The notes under the pieces were generated by a model that worked only from the letters and a program-made list of their open reading frames with translations, ran no database searches and was not told the origin of the DNA. A stretch of DNA of 22,688 nucleotides, taken from contig CAXNAA020000318.1 of NCBI GenBank assembly GCA_964200075.2, positions 1 to 22,688 of the forward strand. The letters run 5' to 3'. A program made the position numbers and the translations under genes. Below, one piece after another: positions 17,678 through 22,688 of the stretch. How positions within the stretch are numbered: the stretch's first letter is position 1; the number at the start of each line of letters is the position of its first letter. The stretch is from Sphacelaria rigidula. Taxonomy: Eukaryota; Phaeophyceae; Sphacelariales.

Positions 17678-17997
17678 CTGAAGAGACGCAAACAGTTGAG
17701 ATACGGCCTGAGACAGGGCGCGGCTGTGTGGATACAGACGAGGTATAGCCTGTCCCTAACTTCTAGACAACGTTGCACATCACATGAGCCACATTCTGTC
17801 GTTGCATCTTCTTTTGTCATACTAACAACCCACCTCTTTCCCGAGGATGAGCCTGAGATGCAATGGATCAACCCATATTTCCCGGCACCCGCCCCAACAT
17901 TCATGGCCGAGCCTTCGATCGGCAGGCCCGCAGCCTACCGACTGCCATTGATCCAGCACATGGATGTTTCAGCAAGGCGTAGTTAAAAAGAATAATA

Positions 17998-18152
17998 TCA
18001 TGCCTGAGCGACCATCTGGACGTCTATATGCTCCTGACGTTTCTCGTATGTTAAGGTCGACTGCAAGCTGATCCAACCAAGAAACACCCACAGAGGTTCG
18101 CCGAGCCAAGCAGAATCAACTGTCACGACTTCGCAGATGCCCCGACAGCAAC
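17998..18152 (-). pseudogene. Truncated Cys-rich upstream exon at the broken edge of block P'
   Basis: After the acceptor TTTTCTGCAG the frame reads CCRGICEVVTVDSAW, matching 1328-1401 up to about 18104. The duplicated block ends there and unrelated sequence carries the frame on to a stop at 17998. The donor and downstream thioredoxin exons found at 1242-532 are absent, so the copy-2 gene is broken here. Confidence 0.5.
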
Positions 18153-19376
18153 CTGCAGAAAATAACTGCTTGCAGGTGGTAAACACAGACCCCGATAGCG
18201 TCCCTAACTCCTCACATGTATCGAGATCTTGGCGTTCGGTCCAGACGCAACGGAGTACATTCTAAACGGTCAGACCTGTACCGCTTGGTCGCAGTAGGGA
18301 AAAGTACCCACGCACGGCCACTATTTCGTCAGTAAATGCATGTGCGTCGTGAGGACGGGGTAGCTCACATGTCCCCACACAATATTTGACATCAACCATC
18401 CAGTTCCGGGTCCACCGGCAGAAGACACCCTGCGCACTGGCTTGGCGGCAATGGGCTAGAAACAGTTCATCTTGTATCCGAATCAGCCTGTTGATGCTAC
18501 GCCTTGTGTGTGTTGGAAATCGATGTCACGACATTCCCAGAAAATCAAGACACACAAGTGTCACGGCCAAGGTCATTCCGGGAGAAGTATACAGCGAACG
18601 AACCCCACAAATTTCGTAGACGAATCTAATCTCCACCCGCGTGAAGGTCGATGCTGTACCCCTAATGGGGTGGTGACGACAACATTCCGGGTTCGACTTC
18701 CGCTCCGATCCCCACGAAAAAGCGAAACAAAACTGTAACAAGCGGGGCACAAACAACACCTACAAATGGCCCGGAGCAGCAACCACTGTTGTTCATGAAC
18801 TGACCAAACTCATTTCGGCAGAAATCCTTCGCATCGGCACTCCAAAACGCTCATATATATATATATATATATATTTAGTAACACTCGAGCAACACTGCGA
18901 AATACTCCTTGTCCATACCCAGCGACAACACCCAATTCTGAAAAACGAATGTCACATCCAATTATGGACAGAGTAGATCATGAACAAGACAGGCAATGTG
19001 GAACCTATCTATCGAAGGGATGCAGTGTGACGACCATCTGTACAGGACCTGATACCCATGCCACGAAAGACATAACAACAACGGTGCACTCATGCACGCG
19101 AATGGCAAGGCATTCCATTATCACAGTGGTCGCCCGGAATGCTTCAGCCACAACAACTAGTTGTGTGTGTTGCACCCGTGCCAGGACAACCACTACGGCA
19201 TCGATACGCATCCGGAAGGGTCGGTCAATCCTACCCTGCACACTTACGCCAGGGCAACGGATGCAAGAAACTATACCTACTCGTATTTGCAACTCGTACG
19301 GTGGTAGAAATATGCCACGCATCGCTGCGCCATGGACAAGAGAGGGCTCCTATCCACTCCTCAATGTAGTGTACTT

Positions 19377-19499
19377 TCAAAATGATGTCGGAAGGTATAC
19401 CCGAGCAGGAGGTTTACGATTTGGAGCAACATTGTCTGGACTATCTTCGAACCTCGTCAATATAGAACACTTTATATCGAACTCAGGCAAAGCGCACGG
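19377..19499 (-). CDS. Candidate terminal exon in block P' (right copy)
   Basis: This matches 2656-2778: acceptor GATGTAG, then PCALPEFDIKC, SPDNVAPNRKPP and the same TGA. The preceding donor GCG|GTAAGT is also conserved (near 19589). Only two residues of 40 differ. The function is not recognised. By position it could be the 3' end of copy 1. Confidence 0.33.
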   Translation of the reverse strand, partial: PCALPEFDIKCSILTRFEDSPDNVAPNRKPPARVYLPTSF

Positions 19500-20138
19500 C
19501 TACATCAAGGAGCAGCAACGGCAACCAAGGCACCCGAACCATCCGTCCCGCACCAGCGTACTTACCGCACATCTTGTAACGACCAACTCACAGGTGTTCT
19601 CGGGTACGGTAAAACGATTATTCCCTTTTTACACCGACTCTACGAGCATAAGTTACTCGTGATGCAAGCGACACATGATGTTTTTGATCCAAGTATTCCC
19701 TCCTGATCGGCGGGAAACATGGCTCTTCTTTTCCAAGCGTCAAGTGTTCAGCGCAACCTTCAGGCAACTGGTCGCTGGGGGAAACACAACGTGCACTCAC
19801 TCATACCCGCGCTTACACCGACTCGCCAGCCTCCTCTCGTCGGATTTTCAGGCAGACCGTCAGCATATGGATTGACAAAGTATCACGCCCTGGATAACAC
19901 AAAAGGTTCCCAATATATATTAGTCGATCATACTCGAATATGGCGATGTATTGCCGGCGTAATATATCTTGCTACCGTGAGACTCCGCACGTAAGACCCG
20001 CCCAACATATGTTGGTGTCATGGGATTACACACGTATTGCCCGCCCAATATATTTTGGTACCACGGGATTGCACACATATTGCCCTGTCAATGCATATCG
20101 GGGCCGTGTGGGCAACGACATAGAGCTCTATTGAACGG

Positions 20139-20142
<4 letters not shown>

Positions 20143-20176
<34 letters not shown>
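20143..20176. repeat. (AT)n microsatellite
   Basis: A long AT alternation sits inside an ATATATTGG-type unit. The left P block has much shorter runs at the equivalent place. Confidence 0.9.
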
Positions 20177-20179
<3 letters not shown>

Positions 20180-20612
20180 TGGGGCCATGTAGATGCTACC
20201 ATATTCCCTGGTCAGTACATGTATCGGGGTAGCATGCGCGACAATATATCACACACCCAACATACATTTGGAGGGCGCATCGATGCCGAGCATATGTTCC
20301 ACCGAACGACACCATTCACCTGTCGTACTCTGCTGCATCCTGGAGTCATCCCGCCCTGTGAATCTTTCTTTCCCTTTCAATGCAATTATTGAAGTCGACT
20401 TTGTGTTCGCGCGCACATTGCTCTACGAGTCACTTCGAATCATCCCAAGAAATAAATAAAAGTGAGTCCTTGAGCCGTCCCTCCGAAATATCCCTGTTCC
20501 CTACAGTAGTGTCGCTTTAAAAGACGGCAGAAAACACGGGTCGGTATGCGCCTTTCAGTACCCCTCTGGTGCCCGATGCTGTGTTGTTTATACCCTGGAC
20601 AACACACCATGT

Positions 20613-21129
20613 TCCAATACGAACCTTCACATGTTGATGACACAATATATATCACATATATTGGCCCGTCTGTCGTGCCATCATGTTGCTTGGTCGATAT
20701 ATATTGAAGACGTAATGCGTCGACATAGTCGCGGGCAATACAAATTACATTTTGTACGGCCTAGGGTGTGCAAAGGACCAACCCCCCTTCTCATTTCTCA
20801 CTTGAATTATGCTCCGTAATCCAACAGTGCATCGGGACTGCTGCAGCCCGTCCACTTTGGTTTTGATTTCAGCACTTTACGGGGTACTAAAACATGCATG
20901 GAGAGTAAATGCTGTGACAGTCCTCTGCGTCGCTTTGCGAGCGCTCTTCTTGTTCAAACACTTCGATAACTGAACGCGGACAGAGTCTTGAACCAACAGA
21001 ATGTATCTACTCTCAACACATTCGTGAATGCTGAACTCTCGTCTACACGCATATCACGCACAACAAGTCGTTTTGGAATCCCTCAGGAATCATGTTTTTC
21101 AAAACTGTCATCAGGCACGAAAATAGCAG
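20613..21129. other. Spacer between P' and Q'
   Basis: A few stray ATATATTGG units lie at about 20645-20710. The rest has no recognised element or conserved frame. On the minus strand it would be intron after the exon ending at 21145. The equivalent interval in copy 2 is the one that holds the 11-kb repeat block. Confidence 0.4.
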
Positions 21130-21965
21130 AGTGCCGATTCTCACCTTCTCCAAGCCCTCGTGGGGTGCCTTCATGGTGGGAACCTCCTCGACCTGCTCAT
21201 CGGTCCAATGCATCGGAACCTCGACCGAATGTCGATGATACCTCGCTACACCCTTGAGTGGATCTTCCTCGCCAGTCTCAAAGGTTTCCATGGCGGCAAC
21301 CCCGCCGTTGTTCGAGTCCACCAAGTGGGACCTTGTGCGGCTGTCATGTTCGAAAGAAGCTTTATCGTCGCCTGTCATCTTGCCCCGTTCCTGGCGTTCG
21401 TGATCATTTCGTGGCTGCAATTGCAAGCAGAGGAGAAGAGAAAATCGAGCGCATCGACGAGCCGTAAAACTGCCAACAAGGAAAAACTAGCAAGGGCAAC
21501 GAATCATACTCGGATTCTCGCCATGATCTCGACAAAGTAGGTTATGCTTCTAGCATTGAGCTTTGCTCGTGCGGCTGTCGTGTTACTCCTCTCTCTACCG
21601 TTGTTATCAGCCGAACTTAGCTGGGACGTGACATAGTCATGCCGTATCCTGATAATCGACAGTAGCCACACTGAAGCTCAGACGTTGTCAGGGATTGCAC
21701 TACACTCAAAATCACATTCAACACACCATGAGCGCTGTCATGAAACGGGGTGGTGACATACGCCCCACAGCGGTAGTCACGTTTGTGCTCGTGGGACTCA
21801 CAACTGTAACTGGAGAAGGGGTTTTTCGTGATATCACTTGAATGAACCTTGAAGCCATTCAATACTTTCAGAACGTCTCAGCCGCGTACTTATTGTCAGA
21901 CTCACGATGCGTCGGGAGCATCGCCTTGAGTAGCTCCTTTCAGGTAACTAAAAAAATAGTACGGT
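21130..21965. repeat. Duplicated block Q' (copy 1)
   Basis: This is the partner of 15545-16375. It continues without a break into block R' at about 21970, giving the original order R-Q on the minus strand. Confidence 0.9.
21145..21390 (-). CDS. Exon following the thioredoxin domain (right copy)
   Basis: The acceptor is AACGCCAG and the donor AAG|GTGAGA; 82 codons, phase 0, intact. It is rich in Asp, Glu, Ser and His and probably forms a linker after the thioredoxin fold. Sixteen of 81 aligned residues differ from copy 2, with few silent changes. Confidence 0.7.
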
Positions 21966-22582
21966 CCCGAATCCACTCAAACCACCCATTGATGCACTAG
22001 TTTGCACCACCGGAGCGCGGCGCCACTTCCCTGTTACGTCCGATAGCCAAACCTCGCTCGATGCATGACAAAACAATTGCTTGTCGATCGAACGGCATTC
22101 GACAGGCTTCTCCGGAGACAGATGCGCAGACTATCGCGTCATCGCAGAGGACTGCTATCAAGAACGTTCCAAACAACAACTCGCTTTGGATTCAAGACTT
22201 ACCGTTCGGTGAGCCATGTCAGAGAGATACGAAAACAGCGCAGTAACGGTGCGGTCACCCGTGTAGTCCGGAGTCTGAAGCTCATCTCCCAGGAAAACCT
22301 TCATAGTTGGGAACGCCTATGACACGCGGGAAGAAGAATGACATGGGGGGCATTGGACGAGCCTGATGAGGGTACATCAACAACAACAACACCCACCACC
22401 ACAACAACAACAAACACCACCACAAGAGACCCCTTGCCTTTACACGAAAGCGTCCACTGCACAACTGCTTTTCCTCCACGCAGTCGACCGTGCCGATGCT
22501 TACACCTCCAGCGGCTGCGTGTGATTCCATGACATCTGCAGTCGCGTGCAAAGCCGGAAGAAGCCGCTGAGACCACTGGCAC
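21145..22582 (-). CDS. PDI-like thioredoxin-domain secretory protein, right copy (partial, CQWS site)
   Basis: Three exons are visible on the minus strand: 22582-22438, 22316-22203 and 21390-21145, joined in frame. The first starts CQWSQRLLPAL, where the second active-site Cys is Ser, then TVDCVEEKQLC. The second reads AFPTMKVFLGDE and TPDYTGDRTV, matching the family consensus well. The third is the acidic linker-like exon (ERGKMTGDDKASFEH, VEVPMHW, KAPHEGLEK). The 5' exons lie beyond the right end; further 3' exons may be in block P'. A CxxS site can trap substrates or act as a non-oxidising chaperone in known PDI relatives. Whether this copy is expressed cannot be told. Confidence 0.8.
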
Positions 22583-22600
22583 CTGCCGGTGCGGGGTCAT
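21970..22600. repeat. Duplicated block R' (right copy)
   Basis: This is the partner of 285-945, carrying the thioredoxin exons. A G-run at 22603-22620, on the minus strand a polypyrimidine stretch upstream of the 22582 acceptor, lies just outside it. Confidence 0.85.
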
Positions 22601-22688
22601 TTGGGGGGGGGGGGGGGGGGAATGATAAATGGGCCATTAGATCGGCGGAACACACCCATGAACCCCAATCCCCGCCAAAACCGGGAGG

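Larger units (their letters stand above)
18105..20612. repeat. Duplicated block P' (right copy, 2.5 kb)
   Basis: This is the right-hand partner of 1354-4165. Notable differences are a longer AT run at 18853-18875, another at 20143-20176, fewer ATATATTGG units, and no counterpart of 3730-3935. A 237-codon plus-strand frame (18949-19662) is split by a frameshift in the other copy and is probably not a gene. Confidence 0.9.

Noticed and set aside
18949-19662. A 237-codon plus-strand frame, the longest in the window
   Set aside because: The homologous left copy is frameshifted near 2465, the composition is Thr/Arg/Ser-rich without motifs, and no start or splice context is conserved. Probably a chance frame.

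Overview
This is eukaryotic nuclear DNA: a repeat-rich, gene-poor scaffold piece of about even base composition. The evidence is a split gene with recognisable splice sites, several families of inverted-repeat elements, microsatellites and an assembly gap of 10 Ns. No bacterial operon, rRNA or intact tRNA gene is visible. The species cannot be named. The thioredoxin-fold protein, with its CxWCQRL active site and a possible Cys-rich ERGIC/ERV-like part, recalls proteins of protists such as stramenopiles or alveolates, but this is a weak inference.

The only gene I can identify is on the minus strand: a secretory-pathway thioredoxin-domain (PDI-like) gene. It occurs as pieces of at least three tandem copies, so I divide the duplicated unit into blocks R (thioredoxin exons), Q (the exon after them) and P (flanking sequence and more candidate exons). 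Reading the minus strand from the right end: copy 1 has R' (about 21970-22600), Q' (about 21130-21965) and P' (about 18105-20612). Copy 2 has lost its R block, keeps Q (about 15545-16375), and is separated from its P block (about 1354-4165) by an 11-kb repeat block. Copy 3 begins with R (about 285-1401), and the rest lies off the left edge. R carries active site CIWC, while R' carries CQWS.

The intervening block (about 4834-15125) is a higher-order tandem repeat with the order E-Pal-Y-X-E-Pal-Y-X-E. E (about 1.4 kb) starts with a double hairpin, contains a tandem run of roughly 140-bp units, and ends in an inverted-repeat element of about 0.8 kb. Pal consists of units of about 100 bp with inverted ends (CCCTTAGACC / GGTCTAAGGG), mostly separated by exactly 4 bp that are TTAA or a near variant. 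They look like tiny TTAA-targeting, piggyBac-like miniature elements stacked one inside the next. A single unit interrupts the third E copy, flanked by TAAA on both sides, and the other E copies show the empty site. Y and X are further degenerate tandem families. The third E region also contains a clear hAT-like miniature transposon (14549-14962) with 17-bp terminal inverted repeats and an 8-bp target duplication.

The remainder (16.4-18.1 kb) holds a short tandem tract of a CCCAGATGGACAT-like motif and one unrecognised open stretch ending in a hydrophobic segment. Most other open frames in the window are chance frames through repeats.
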